Source of the DNA: Rubrivirga sp.
Lineage (GTDB): Bacteria > Bacteroidota > Rhodothermia > Rhodothermales > Rubricoccaceae
Assembly (NCBI GenBank): GCA_012269805.1
Contig: JAAXJP010000358.1
Span: 1 to 11,085 of the forward strand
Direction: 5' to 3'
Length of the DNA stretch: 11,085 bases
In this document: one piece after another, positions 1 through 6,289 of the stretch
Layout of the letters: the number at the start of each line of letters is the position of its first letter
How positions within the stretch are numbered: the stretch's first letter is position 1
Notes under the pieces: model-generated
Databases searched by the model: none
What the model was told of the DNA's origin: nothing
What the model saw: the letters and a program-made list of their open reading frames with translations, nothing else
Made by a program: the position numbers and the translations under genes

Positions 1-774
1 CTCCAGATCCACGCGCTCCCTGAGGGGCGGTTCACCGTCGGGACGGACAAGCGGTTCGTGCCGCACGCCGAGGGCGACCCGGCCCGGCCCGGCACGTTGT
101 TCATCTCCGTCACGCCGTTCCTCGTCCGCGCGCCGGAGAGCACGTTCCTCATCGACACCGGGCTCGGGTCGTGGGCGGAGGGCCGCGGGACGGAGTTCCT
201 GCTCGACGGGCTCGCCCGCCTCGGCGTCGCGCCCGAGGCCGTCGACCGGGTGATCCTGTCGCACCTCCACTTCGACCATTCGGGCGGGGCGATCTCGCCC
301 GTCGGCACCGACTGGCGGCCGACGTTCCCGAGCGCCGACTACGTGGTCCAGAACGCCGAGATTACTGCGGAGGGCTACCACGGCGAGTCGGAGCGGGCGC
401 GGGCGCTCGTGGTCGAGACGCTCGACCGGGAAGGGCAACTCGTCGCGGTCGAGGGCAACGCCGAGGTCGGCCCGGTCGCGCTCGAGGTGACGGGCGGGCA
501 CACGGGCGCGCACCAGATCGTCCGGATCCAGACGGGCGGCCTGCAGGCCGTCTTCGGCGGCGACGTGCTCGGGACGCCCGGCGCCGTCACGCGGCGCTAC
601 CAGGCCAAGTACGACGTCGACGGGAAGCGGTCGCAGGCGTGGCGCGACCGGCTGGTCGCCGAGGCCGCCGAGGCGGGCCACCTCCTGCTGTTCTACCACT
701 CGACGAGCCGGCCGGCCGCGTTCGTGGAGGAGAACGCGAAGGGCGTCCGGGAGGTCGAGCCGGTCGAGCTTTAG
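1..774 (+). CDS. MBL-fold metallohydrolase, 5' end cut off by window edge
   Basis: This is a metallo-beta-lactamase-fold hydrolase, a family of dinuclear-metal (usually zinc) enzymes that hydrolyse lactones, thioesters, phosphodiesters and other substrates. The frame is open back to base 1, and the codons before the GTG at 58 encode a family-like N-terminus (LQIHALPEGRFTV), so the true start lies just left of the window. Numbering from the GTG at 58 as residue 1, the metal site is complete: HLHFDH at 69-74 (His69, His71, Asp73, His74), His148 in GGHTG, Asp169 in GGDVLG, and His214 near the end. The early IDTGLG turn at 32-37 is typical. The roughly 257 residues present are close to full length for a single-domain member. 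No signal peptide is visible, but the N-terminus is missing. It converges with the Nudix gene, and the two 3' ends overlap by 4 bases. The fold is certain. The substrate is unknown, and a lactonase-like role is only one possibility. Confidence 0.9.
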   Translation, partial: LQIHALPEGRFTVGTDKRFVPHAEGDPARPGTLFISVTPFLVRAPESTFLIDTGLGSWAEGRGTEFLLDGLARLGVAPEAVDRVILSHLHFDHSGGAISPVGTDWRPTFPSADYVVQNAEITAEGYHGESERARALVVETLDREGQLVAVEGNAEVGPVALEVTGGHTGAHQIVRIQTGGLQAVFGGDVLGTPGAVTRRYQAKYDVDGKRSQAWRDRLVAEAAEAGHLLLFYHSTSRPAAFVEENAKGVREVEPVEL

Positions 775-1418
775 GCCACGTCGCGGAGGACGGCGACGAA
801 CTCGGCCAGCATCATGGCCGTCGCGCCCCACACCTCGAGCCCGGCGAGGTCGAAGAACGGAACGTCGAAGTCGCCGAGCGGCGCCGCGCGCATGGAACTC
901 CCGCGGCGCGCGTCGTCGAGCACGTCGGCCAGCGGGACCTCGACGACGGCGGCGACCTCGGTCTCCTGCGCCACGAACGGCGGGCGCGCGGCCGTCGTCG
1001 CGACGATGGGCCAGACCGAGAACCGCGACGGCGGGATGTAGATCGGCGTGAGCCGACCGACCACCTCGACCGCCTCGGGAGCCACGCCGACCTCCTCGAA
1101 CGCCTCGCGGCGGGCGGCGGCCTCCGGCGTCTCGCCGTCCTCGAGGCTCCCGCCCGGTAGCGACACCTGCCCCGCGTGGTCGCGGAGGTGCGACCGCCGG
1201 ACCGTCAGCACAAAGTGGGGCGCGCCCGCTTCATCCGGGTACAGGAGCACGAGCGTCGCCGCGGGGCGGCCCTCGTTGAGGTCGGTCGAGAGCGTCTCGA
1301 CGGTCGCGCGCGCCGGGAACGGCGCCATCTCGGCGTGCGCGTCGTGGCCCGGCAGCGGCCGGCGGAGGCGGGCCGCGAGGGCCGCGCCGAGGTGGGCGAG
1401 GTCGAGGTCCGGGGGCAT
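771..1418 (-). CDS. Nudix hydrolase, CoA pyrophosphatase (NudL/YeaB) type
   Basis: A 215-residue cytoplasmic Nudix hydrolase. The Nudix box is intact: Gly90-x5-Glu96-x7-Arg104-Glu105-Ala-Phe-Glu108-Glu109-Val-Gly111-Val, which binds the catalytic magnesium. Directly before it, residues 71-90 carry the extra signature of the coenzyme-A-pyrophosphatase subfamily (LTVRRSHLRDHAGQVSLPGG), seen in E. coli NudL and peroxisomal Nudt7. Enzymes of this type cleave CoA or acyl-CoA to 3',5'-ADP and (acyl-)phosphopantetheine. The length fits the subfamily. The ATG at 1418 is the natural start; a purine-rich AGGGGCGGGCG lies directly upstream of it on the minus strand. It is the last gene of a minus-strand run, 37 bases after the exported unknown protein, and its stop overlaps the convergent MBL gene. 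The family call is strong. CoA as substrate rests on the signature motif, not on direct evidence. Confidence 0.92.
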   Translation of the reverse strand: MPPDLDLAHLGAALAARLRRPLPGHDAHAEMAPFPARATVETLSTDLNEGRPAATLVLLYPDEAGAPHFVLTVRRSHLRDHAGQVSLPGGSLEDGETPEAAARREAFEEVGVAPEAVEVVGRLTPIYIPPSRFSVWPIVATTAARPPFVAQETEVAAVVEVPLADVLDDARRGSSMRAAPLGDFDVPFFDLAGLEVWGATAMMLAEFVAVLRDVA

Positions 1419-1420
1419 CG

Positions 1421-1448
1421 CCCGCCCCTACGCGCCACGGTGGGCGGG
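1421..1448 (-). repeat. inverted repeat between exported-protein and Nudix genes
   Basis: cccgccc (1421-1427) pairs with gggcggg (1442-1448), a 7-bp GC stem with a 14-base loop, just upstream of the Nudix start (ATG at 1418). On the minus-strand transcript it would form in the leader directly before the Nudix start and could hide its purine-rich ribosome site. The two genes lie in the same direction in the order exported protein to Nudix only if the Nudix is transcribed independently or ahead; the repeat could equally be chance in GC-rich sequence. Confidence 0.2.
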
Positions 1449-1455
1449 GCTCCCG

Positions 1456-2394
1456 TTACTCGACGGGCGGCGCGATCCAGTACAGCGAGTTGCTGGTCCG
1501 GAGGTTCTGGTCGGTCATCCGGCGCGTCCCCAGGAAGAACGCGCGGGGCTCGTAGTCGAGCGCGCTCCGCGGGTGCGGGACGAACGTACCGTCGCCGCCC
1601 TCGATCGTCATCGTGCGGAACGGGCCGGTCTCGCTCGAGAACACGATCTCGTAGGTCCCGGGCGTGACGTCCTGAATCGTCCAGGGGAGCGGGTTCGGGG
1701 CCGCGCGCGCGAACCGCCCGCGGGGGTCCCGGCTCTCCGGCTTGTGGAGGCGGTAGTCGACGAGCCCCCAGCCGTGGGTCATGTTCGAGAACCCGTGGCC
1801 CCACGCGACCTCCTCGCCGTTCCGGCGGATGGACACCTCGGTCTGCGCGTTCGACTCCATCTCGCCGGGCCCGATCCAGGCGTCGAGGTACATGAGGTAC
1901 TCCGGCCGGTCGGTCTCGTGCCGGAAGTAGGCGTGGGTCCGCCACGGTCCTTCGAGAACGTAGGACTGGCCGGGGTTGTACGGGTCGCCGCTCTGCTCGA
2001 CCGACGCCGTGAACGGGACGCGCCCGACGACCTCCCCGCCCCACACGAGGTCGAGAACGTAGGAGCCGCCGTCATCCAGCGTGCGCTGCCACTCCGGCGC
2101 TCCGCGCGTGCCGAGCGTCTGAATCGCCGCGGACCCGGTCGAGCCGGTCGACCCGATCCATTGCCCTCCCACGACCTCGTTCTGGTCGTCGCGGACCATG
2201 AACGCCGCGCCTTCGATGTCGTACCCCGGCTCCTGGCCGGGGAACAGGATAAACTCCGCACCGGGCGAGTCGAAAAGGAACTGGCCGGTCGCAGGGAAGA
2301 ACCGCGTGCTCAGAAGGTCGGCGTAGTCCGAGGCCGGGGCCGGCTGGGCGCTGGCGGCCGCGGCGACGACGAGGAGGGCGATCAGGAGGCGCAT
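1456..2394 (-). CDS. exported protein of unknown function, 312 aa
   Basis: I do not recognise this family. The ATG at 2394 is chosen because it gives a clean Sec signal peptide: MR, then a hydrophobic run LLIALLVVAAAA, then an A-S-A cleavage site after residue 16, with Gln17 as first mature residue. An in-frame ATG at 2448 would add 18 polar residues ahead of the signal peptide and is less likely. There is no lipobox cysteine, and I see no cysteine at all in the mature protein. The mature part of about 296 residues is rich in Gly, Tyr, Trp, Phe and acidic residues and has alternating patterns that suggest beta-rich domains. No membrane span follows the signal. It contains a Gly-Ser-Thr stretch (IGSTGSTGSA) and ends in the hydrophobic, non-charged stretch LYWIAPPVE. 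It lies between the SDR gene and the Nudix gene in the same direction, 96 bases after the SDR stop, with a hairpin in the gap. Periplasmic or surface location is inferred; function is unknown. Confidence 0.8.
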   Translation of the reverse strand: MRLLIALLVVAAAASAQPAPASDYADLLSTRFFPATGQFLFDSPGAEFILFPGQEPGYDIEGAAFMVRDDQNEVVGGQWIGSTGSTGSAAIQTLGTRGAPEWQRTLDDGGSYVLDLVWGGEVVGRVPFTASVEQSGDPYNPGQSYVLEGPWRTHAYFRHETDRPEYLMYLDAWIGPGEMESNAQTEVSIRRNGEEVAWGHGFSNMTHGWGLVDYRLHKPESRDPRGRFARAAPNPLPWTIQDVTPGTYEIVFSSETGPFRTMTIEGGDGTFVPHPRSALDYEPRAFFLGTRRMTDQNLRTSNSLYWIAPPVE

Positions 2395-2448
2395 CGGGCG
2401 GAGGGTAGGACGCCCCTCCCTCCGCGCCCCACACGGATCGAGGATCAC

Positions 2449-2491
2449 GCGCCCGGCCCGCCCGCCTCGGCGGCATGCCCGGGGCGGGCGC
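2449..2491 (-). terminator. hairpin at the SDR stop codon, possible terminator or attenuator
   Basis: Bases 2449-2455 (gcgcccg) pair with 2485-2491 (cgggcgc). After one bulged G at 2456, 2457-2459 pair with 2482-2484, giving a GC-only stem of about ten pairs. The loop region is itself GC-rich. In the minus direction the structure begins inside the SDR stop codon and precedes the exported-protein gene. There is no T-run after it, so it may attenuate or protect the 3' end rather than terminate strictly. Confidence 0.35.
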
Positions 2492-3285
2492 TACCGGCCC
2501 TCGACGCGGTCGGCCTCCTCTCCACGGGCGATCATCGTGAAGCCCGACTGGACGCGCGGCGTCAGCAACAGCTCCTGCACGTTGACGCGGGCCGGGGCGT
2601 GCGCGCAGTACACGACGGCGTCGGCGACGTCCTCGGCCGTGAGCGGCGTCGTGTCGGCGTAGACGGCGTCGGCACGGTCGCGGTCGCCGTCGAACCGGAC
2701 GAGCGAAAAGTCGGTCTCCACCATCCCCGGCGAGACGGCGCTGACGCGGAGCGGCGTGCCGTGGAGGTCCACCTTCAGACCGTCGGTGAGGGCGCGCACG
2801 GCGTGCTTCGTGGCGCAGTACACGACGCCGCCGGGGTACACGGTGTGGCCGGCCGTCGAGGCCAGCGTAATGACGTGCCCCCGCCCGCGGTCCAGCATCC
2901 CCGGCACGAAGGCCCGGAACCCGTTGATCACGCCCTTCACGTTGACGTCCACCATCGCGTCGACGTCCTCGGGCGTGTTCTCCCACACCGGATCGAGCGC
3001 CTTCGACAGCCCCGCGTTGAGGACGGCCACGTCGACCTCAGCCCAGTCGTCGGGCAGGCCGGCGATGGCGTCGAGGTGGGCTTGCGCGTCGGTCACGTCG
3101 AGCGGGACGACGAGCGCGGTGCCGGCGCCGAGCGCGTCGTCGAGGTCGGCGGCGAGGGCCTCAAGTGCGTCGGCGCGGCGGGCGGCGAGGATGACCCGGT
3201 CGCCCTTGGCGGCGAAGGCGCGGGCGCAGGCGGCGCCGATGCCGGCGGAGGCGCCGGTGATGAAGACGGTGAGCGAGTCGGGCAT
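2491..3285 (-). CDS. short-chain dehydrogenase/reductase, YdfG-like (3-hydroxy acid / serine dehydrogenase type)
   Basis: A 264-residue classical SDR oxidoreductase. The start is the ATG at 3285, because the conserved Rossmann strand begins at once (MPDSLTVFITGASAGIG). The open frame continues upstream only as antisense, GC-driven sequence. Visible motifs are the cofactor loop T10-G-A-S-A-G-I-G17, the N90-A-G motif, and the catalytic tetrad Asn115, Ser143, Tyr156 and Lys160. Arg36-Arg37 after the second strand favours NADP(H). The C-terminal part (GMVETDFSLVRFDGD, then TAEDVADAVVY and VNVQELLLTP) resembles E. coli YdfG and yeast YMR226C, which oxidise L-allo-threonine, serine and 3-hydroxy acids or reduce aldehydes such as malonic semialdehyde. 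It is about 12-15 residues longer at the C-terminus than YdfG. It is divergent from the acidic-tail protein gene across 132 bases and is followed by the exported unknown protein. The SDR call is secure; the substrate is inferred from family resemblance. Confidence 0.92.
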   Translation of the reverse strand: MPDSLTVFITGASAGIGAACARAFAAKGDRVILAARRADALEALAADLDDALGAGTALVVPLDVTDAQAHLDAIAGLPDDWAEVDVAVLNAGLSKALDPVWENTPEDVDAMVDVNVKGVINGFRAFVPGMLDRGRGHVITLASTAGHTVYPGGVVYCATKHAVRALTDGLKVDLHGTPLRVSAVSPGMVETDFSLVRFDGDRDRADAVYADTTPLTAEDVADAVVYCAHAPARVNVQELLLTPRVQSGFTMIARGEEADRVEGR

Positions 3286-3343
3286 GTCGGAAGAGCGGTG
3301 CCCTCCTCGAACCCGCTCCCCCGGCCGACGATCCTCAACCTGA

Positions 3344-3359
3344 CGCCGCCGAAGCGGCG
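3344..3359. repeat. inverted repeat in the divergent intergenic region
   Basis: The six-base arms cgccgc (3344-3349) and gcggcg (3354-3359) flank the tetraloop CGAA. The repeat lies between the divergent SDR and acidic-tail genes, so it could form in the leader of the + gene or sit in a shared control region. It is short and GC-only, so chance is a real alternative. Confidence 0.3.
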
Positions 3360-3379
3360 GAAGCTGACCTGCGGTACGG

Positions 3380-3397
3380 GGTCCCTGCGTAGGGACC
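3380..3397. promoter_or_regulatory. perfect 7-bp hairpin just upstream of the acidic-tail protein gene
   Basis: GGTCCCT (3380-3386) is a perfect inverted repeat of AGGGACC (3391-3397) around the loop GCGT. It ends 20 bases before the ATG at 3418. It could be an RNA hairpin in the 5' leader, an operator with two half-sites, or a copy of a small dispersed extragenic palindrome. A T-run is absent, so it does not look like a standard terminator. Confidence 0.4.
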
Positions 3398-3417
3398 GAT
3401 GAGCATCCCCCCTCCCT

Positions 3418-4002
3418 ATGCGCTCCGTCCTCTCCGCCCTCGCTCTCCTGTCGGCGCTCCCCCTCATCGCGTTCGAGCCCTCCACCGGCCCATCTCCCGA
3501 CCGCGCCGCGCTCGCCACGAGCCACACCGTCCGGATCGCCTATGCGTCGACCGACGGCGCCCTCCGCCCGGCCACGATTCGCATCACCCGCCAGCGCGAC
3601 GCCCGCCCGACATGGCGCGGCGCCGTCGAGCAGATCGCGGTCCGCGGGCCCGATGGCTGGATCCTCATCGAGTCGGTCCGCCGGATCGAGGGCGGCGTCG
3701 AGACCCGGGGGGACCTCCCTGCCCCCCGGCAGATCACCGCGTTCGCCATCCTCACCGACCGGGGCGAGTCCCACGTTTGGACGAACCCGAGCACGTACGA
3801 TGGCCCCGAGGGCGACACCCCCGAGGGCGAGCGGGGGTGCCCAGGCGTCACCTGCATGGAGATCATCGACCCCTGGACCTGCACGTGCTCCGACCCCGAC
3901 CCGTGGGGCGACGACGATGAGGAGGGCGGCGAGGAAGAGACCGAGACCTCGGAGGAGACCGGCGGCGACGACAAGGACGAGTTCATGTCGTTCGGCATCT
4001 GA
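3418..4002 (+). CDS. small exported protein with four-Cys cluster and very acidic C-terminal tail, unknown function
   Basis: A 194-residue protein I do not recognise. The N-terminus MRSVLSALALLSALPLIAF is a likely Sec signal sequence (one Arg, then a hydrophobic core to about residue 19). The exact cleavage site is unclear, and an uncleaved anchor is possible. Residues 36-122 look like a compact beta-rich domain (HTVRIAYAST, PATIRITRQR, GWILIESVRRI, ITAFAILTD). A cluster follows: Cys141-x4-Cys146-x8-Cys155-x-Cys157, which could form disulfides or bind metal. From 159 to 188 the chain is low-complexity and highly acidic, with 17 Asp/Glu in 30 residues; it then ends in the neutral FMSFGI. The ATG at 3418 is the first codon of the signal-like frame; no purine-rich ribosome site precedes it. 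It is the only complete + strand gene, divergent from the SDR and convergent with the 3-hydroxybutyryl-CoA dehydrogenase. Coding is supported by the coherent signal peptide and third-position GC. Function is unknown. Confidence 0.72.
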   Translation: MRSVLSALALLSALPLIAFEPSTGPSPDRAALATSHTVRIAYASTDGALRPATIRITRQRDARPTWRGAVEQIAVRGPDGWILIESVRRIEGGVETRGDLPAPRQITAFAILTDRGESHVWTNPSTYDGPEGDTPEGERGCPGVTCMEIIDPWTCTCSDPDPWGDDDEEGGEEETETSEETGGDDKDEFMSFGI

Positions 4003-4007
4003 GCCGA

Positions 4008-4059
4008 CGCCTCCCCCGGAATGGAGGCGGCCCGGCGAGCGCGAGGTCTCGCCGGGCCG
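4008..4059. terminator. two overlapping hairpins between convergent genes, likely bidirectional terminator
   Basis: The first hairpin pairs 4008-4014 (cgcctcc) with 4023-4029 (ggaggcg). The second, stronger one pairs 4028-4039 with 4048-4059, a perfect 12-bp GC-rich stem with an 8-base loop. They share bases 4028-4029, so the full stems cannot form together. They lie between the stop of the acidic-tail gene (4002) and the stop of the dehydrogenase gene (4080), where a two-way terminator is expected. Neither has a clear T-run, which is common for hairpin terminators in such GC-rich genomes. Confidence 0.55.
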
Positions 4060-4079
4060 GCGCGCGTGGGCGCAGCCCG

Positions 4080-4925
4080 CTACGCGTAGTCGTAGAACCC
4101 CTTGCCGGACTTCCGCCCGAGGTAGCCGGCGGCGACCATCTTCCGGAGGAGCGGGCACGGCCGGTATTTGTCCTCACCGAGCTCGCGGTGGAGCACCTCG
4201 AGGATGGCGAGGCAGACGTCGAGGCCGATAAAGTCGGCCAGCGTGAGCGGGCCCATCGGGTGGGCCATCCCCAGCTTCATGACCGTGTCGACCGCCTCGG
4301 CCGTCGCCACGCCCTCGTGGACGCAGAACACGGCCTCGTTGATCATCGGCATGAGCACGCGGTTCGAGACGAACCCGGCCGCGTCGTTGACCTCGACGGG
4401 CACCTTGCCCAGGTCTTCCGAGAGCCGGCGGACCGTCTCATACGTCGCGTCGCTCGTCGCGAGGCCGCGGACGACCTCGACGAGCTTCATGACGGGGACC
4501 GGGTTGAAAAAGTGCATCCCGATGACCTGCTCCGGCCGGCGCGTGGCGCCCGCGATCTGCGTGATCGAGATGGACGACGTGTTCGAGGCGAGGATGGCGG
4601 CGGGGGGCGCCGCGTCGTCGATCTGCTCGAAGATCTTGGCCTTGAGCGTCGCGTCCTCCGTGGCCGCCTCGACAACGAGGTCGGCTTCGGCGACGCCCTC
4701 GGCGAGGTCGGTCTTCAGGGCGACGCGGGCGAGCGTGGCCTCCTGCTGCTCGGCCGTGAGCTTCTCCTTGGCGACCTGGCGGCCGAGGTTCTTGTCGATG
4801 GTGGCGAGCGCGGCGTCGAGGCGGGCCTGGTCGAGGTCGACGAGCGTGACGGCGTGGCCGGACTGGGCGAACACGTGGGCGATGCCGTTGCCCATCGTGC
4901 CCGCGCCGATGACGGTGACGTTCAT
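4080..4925 (-). CDS. 3-hydroxybutyryl-CoA dehydrogenase (NAD-dependent 3-hydroxyacyl-CoA dehydrogenase)
   Basis: A 281-residue stand-alone 3-hydroxyacyl-CoA dehydrogenase that interconverts acetoacetyl-CoA (or a longer 3-ketoacyl-CoA) and the (S)-3-hydroxyacyl-CoA in the cytoplasm. The NAD-binding domain begins at residue 2 with G7-A-G-T-M-G-N-G14, and the acidic Asp30 at the end of strand 2 favours NAD over NADP. The catalytic residues are visible: Ser117 in SNTSS, His138 in GMHFFNPV, Glu150 in KLVEVV, and Asn188 in GFVSNR. Their spacing equals that of the mitochondrial enzyme (Ser137, His158, Glu170, Asn208). The C-terminal dimerisation domain (MGPLTLADFIGLD, then GRKSGKGFYDY) is complete, and the length is normal. 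The ATG at 4925 is the only sensible start. It follows the thiolase gene by 54 bases in the same direction and is very likely co-transcribed with it. Specificity for the C4 substrate is usual for this subfamily but is not shown by sequence. Confidence 0.95.
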   Translation of the reverse strand: MNVTVIGAGTMGNGIAHVFAQSGHAVTLVDLDQARLDAALATIDKNLGRQVAKEKLTAEQQEATLARVALKTDLAEGVAEADLVVEAATEDATLKAKIFEQIDDAAPPAAILASNTSSISITQIAGATRRPEQVIGMHFFNPVPVMKLVEVVRGLATSDATYETVRRLSEDLGKVPVEVNDAAGFVSNRVLMPMINEAVFCVHEGVATAEAVDTVMKLGMAHPMGPLTLADFIGLDVCLAILEVLHRELGEDKYRPCPLLRKMVAAGYLGRKSGKGFYDYA

Positions 4926-4979
4926 GGTGTGATGCGTGCGGAGTGATACGAAAAGGGTCGGCGCGCGCCTGGGCGGCGC

Positions 4980-6152
4980 CTAGCCCCGCTCGACGACGAT
5001 CGCCGTCGCCTCGCCGCCGCCGATGCAGATGGCGGCCAGCCCCCGCTTGGCGTCGCGCTCGACCATGGCGTGGAGGAGCGTCGTGAGGATCCGCGCCCCG
5101 GACGCCCCGATCGGGTGGCCGACGGCGACCGAGCCGCCGCGGACGTTGAGCTTCTCGTGCGGGATGCCGAGCGCGTCCTGCGCCGCCAGCGCCACGACCG
5201 CGAACGCCTCGTTGACCTCGAACAGGTCGATGTCGTCGAGCGTCAGGCCGGCCCTGTCGAGCACCTTGTTGACGGCCTCGATCGGCGCCGTCGTGAACTC
5301 CATCGGCGCCTGGCTGTGCTGCGCGCTCGCCACGATCCGGGCGAGCGGCGTCTTGCCGTTCGCCTCCGCCCACTCGGCCGAGGCCACGACGAGCGCGGCG
5401 GCGCCGTCGTTGATCGTGCTCGCGTTGGCCGCCGTGACCGTCCCCTCCTTCGAGAACACGGGCCGGAGCTGCGGGATCTTGTCGAAGTTGGTCCGCGCCG
5501 GCTCCTCGTCCGTGTCGACGACGGTGTCGCCCTTCCGGCCCTTGACGGTCACGGGCACGATCTCCTCGGCGAACGCGCCGTTCTCGACGGACGCCTGGGC
5601 GCGACGGTAGCTCTCGACCGAGAACGCGTCCTGCCGGTCCCGCGGGACGTTGCAGGTCTCGCCGCACTGGTCGGCCGCGACGCCCATCGCCACGCCGTCG
5701 TAGGCGTCGCGGAGGCCGTCGTGGAACAGGCCGTCGACCAGTTCCCCGTTGCCGTAGCCGTAGCCGTAGCGGGCCTTCGGAAGGTAGAACGGCGCTTGCG
5801 ACATGTTCTCCATGCCGCCGGCGACGACCACCTGCGCGTCACCCGCGCGGATGGCTTGGTCGGCCAGCATGACGGCCTTCATCCCGCTCCCGCAGACCTT
5901 GTTGATGGTCATGCAGTGGACGCCCTGGGGGAGCCCGGCGCCGAGCGCGGCCTGACGGGCGGGGGCCTGCCCCTCCCCCGCCGTGACCACGTTGCCCATG
6001 ATGACCTCGTGGACCTGGTCCTTCTGGACGCCGGCCCGGTCGAGGGCGCCCTCGATGGCGGTGGCGCCGAGCGTAGGCGCGGGGACGGACGAGAGCGATC
6101 CGCCGAAGGACCCGACGGGCGTGCGGGCGGCGGAGAGAATGACGGAGGCCAT
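4980..6152 (-). CDS. acetyl-CoA C-acetyltransferase (thiolase)
   Basis: A 390-residue thiolase, usual length for the family. It condenses two acetyl-CoA to acetoacetyl-CoA, or runs in reverse in fatty-acid or ketone-body breakdown. The ATG at 6152 (MASVILSAARTPVG) matches the conserved N-terminus; an in-frame start at 6188 adds twelve residues without family support. Catalytic residues are present: Cys87 in NKVCGSGMKA (acyl-enzyme nucleophile), Asn314 in VNEAFA, His346 in GHPIGASGAR, and Cys376 in CIGGGEA. The loop containing MENMSQAPFYL (114-124) is typical of the biosynthetic acetoacetyl-CoA thiolases (AtoB/PhaA). A three-copy hexamer gccgta at 5751-5768 encodes the Tyr-Gly repeats of that loop and stays in frame. 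It is followed 54 bases later by the dehydrogenase acting on its product. Neither polymer synthase nor enoyl-CoA hydratase is in the window, so the direction of the pathway (polyhydroxybutyrate-like, butyrate-like or degradative) is open. Confidence 0.95.
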   Translation of the reverse strand: MASVILSAARTPVGSFGGSLSSVPAPTLGATAIEGALDRAGVQKDQVHEVIMGNVVTAGEGQAPARQAALGAGLPQGVHCMTINKVCGSGMKAVMLADQAIRAGDAQVVVAGGMENMSQAPFYLPKARYGYGYGNGELVDGLFHDGLRDAYDGVAMGVAADQCGETCNVPRDRQDAFSVESYRRAQASVENGAFAEEIVPVTVKGRKGDTVVDTDEEPARTNFDKIPQLRPVFSKEGTVTAANASTINDGAAALVVASAEWAEANGKTPLARIVASAQHSQAPMEFTTAPIEAVNKVLDRAGLTLDDIDLFEVNEAFAVVALAAQDALGIPHEKLNVRGGSVAVGHPIGASGARILTTLLHAMVERDAKRGLAAICIGGGEATAIVVERG

Positions 6153-6252
6153 GAGCAGAGGGGGGAAGTCGGAAGCGGTTCCGACCAAGCTATCTGGACC
6201 CGCCCCCCCACAGCGTTGACCGGGGGTGAAAAGGCGACGCCCTCCCCCTGCT

Positions 6253-6289
6253 GAGCCGGTCCGCCTCGGCGCCGAGGCGGGGACGGCTC
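6253..6289 (-). terminator. long inverted repeat with perfect 20-bp palindromic core, abutting the transferase stop codon
   Basis: Bases 6261-6280 form a perfect 20-bp palindrome centred on GGCGCC. Outside it, GAGCCG (6253-6258) pairs with CGGCTC (6284-6289) across a small mismatched bulge, so the whole repeat spans 37 bases. It begins on the minus strand one base after the transferase stop codon (6292-6290). The RNA would fold into a very stable hairpin with only a minimal loop. A TTTT follows about 20 bases downstream of the hairpin on the minus strand. Position suggests a terminator closing the surface-polysaccharide run; the symmetric core could also bind a dimeric protein ahead of the thiolase gene. 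Confidence 0.6.

Noticed and set aside
1048..3402. Very long + strand open frame (784 codons) opposite the minus-strand genes
   Set aside because: The frame is Arg/Gly/Ala/Pro-rich without any domain, and it lies antisense to the Nudix, exported-protein and SDR genes, which have clear motifs or signals. High GC removes stop codons in such frames.
3286..4158. Upstream extension of the SDR open frame
   Set aside because: The extension is antisense to the acidic-tail gene and lacks domain features. The Rossmann strand begins right after the ATG at 3285.
4188..4946. Long + strand open frames opposite the dehydrogenase and thiolase genes (also 5070-6254)
   Set aside because: These are low-complexity Arg/Asp/Val-rich translations that mirror real minus-strand genes carrying full catalytic motifs.
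4960..4980. GC-rich hairpin and short T-run between thiolase and dehydrogenase
   Set aside because: The stem is only five pairs and overlaps the thiolase stop. The two genes are expected to be co-transcribed, so a terminator is unlikely.
5751..5768. Three tandem gccgta hexamers in the thiolase gene
   Set aside because: The repeat is in frame and encodes a Tyr-Gly stretch in a loop where thiolases normally have similar residues, so it needs no special explanation.
6153..6252. Possible thiolase promoter (TAGCTTGG near 6190 on the minus strand)
   Set aside because: It resembles the Bacteroidota -7 box TAnnTTTG, but I found no convincing -33 TTG at the right spacing.
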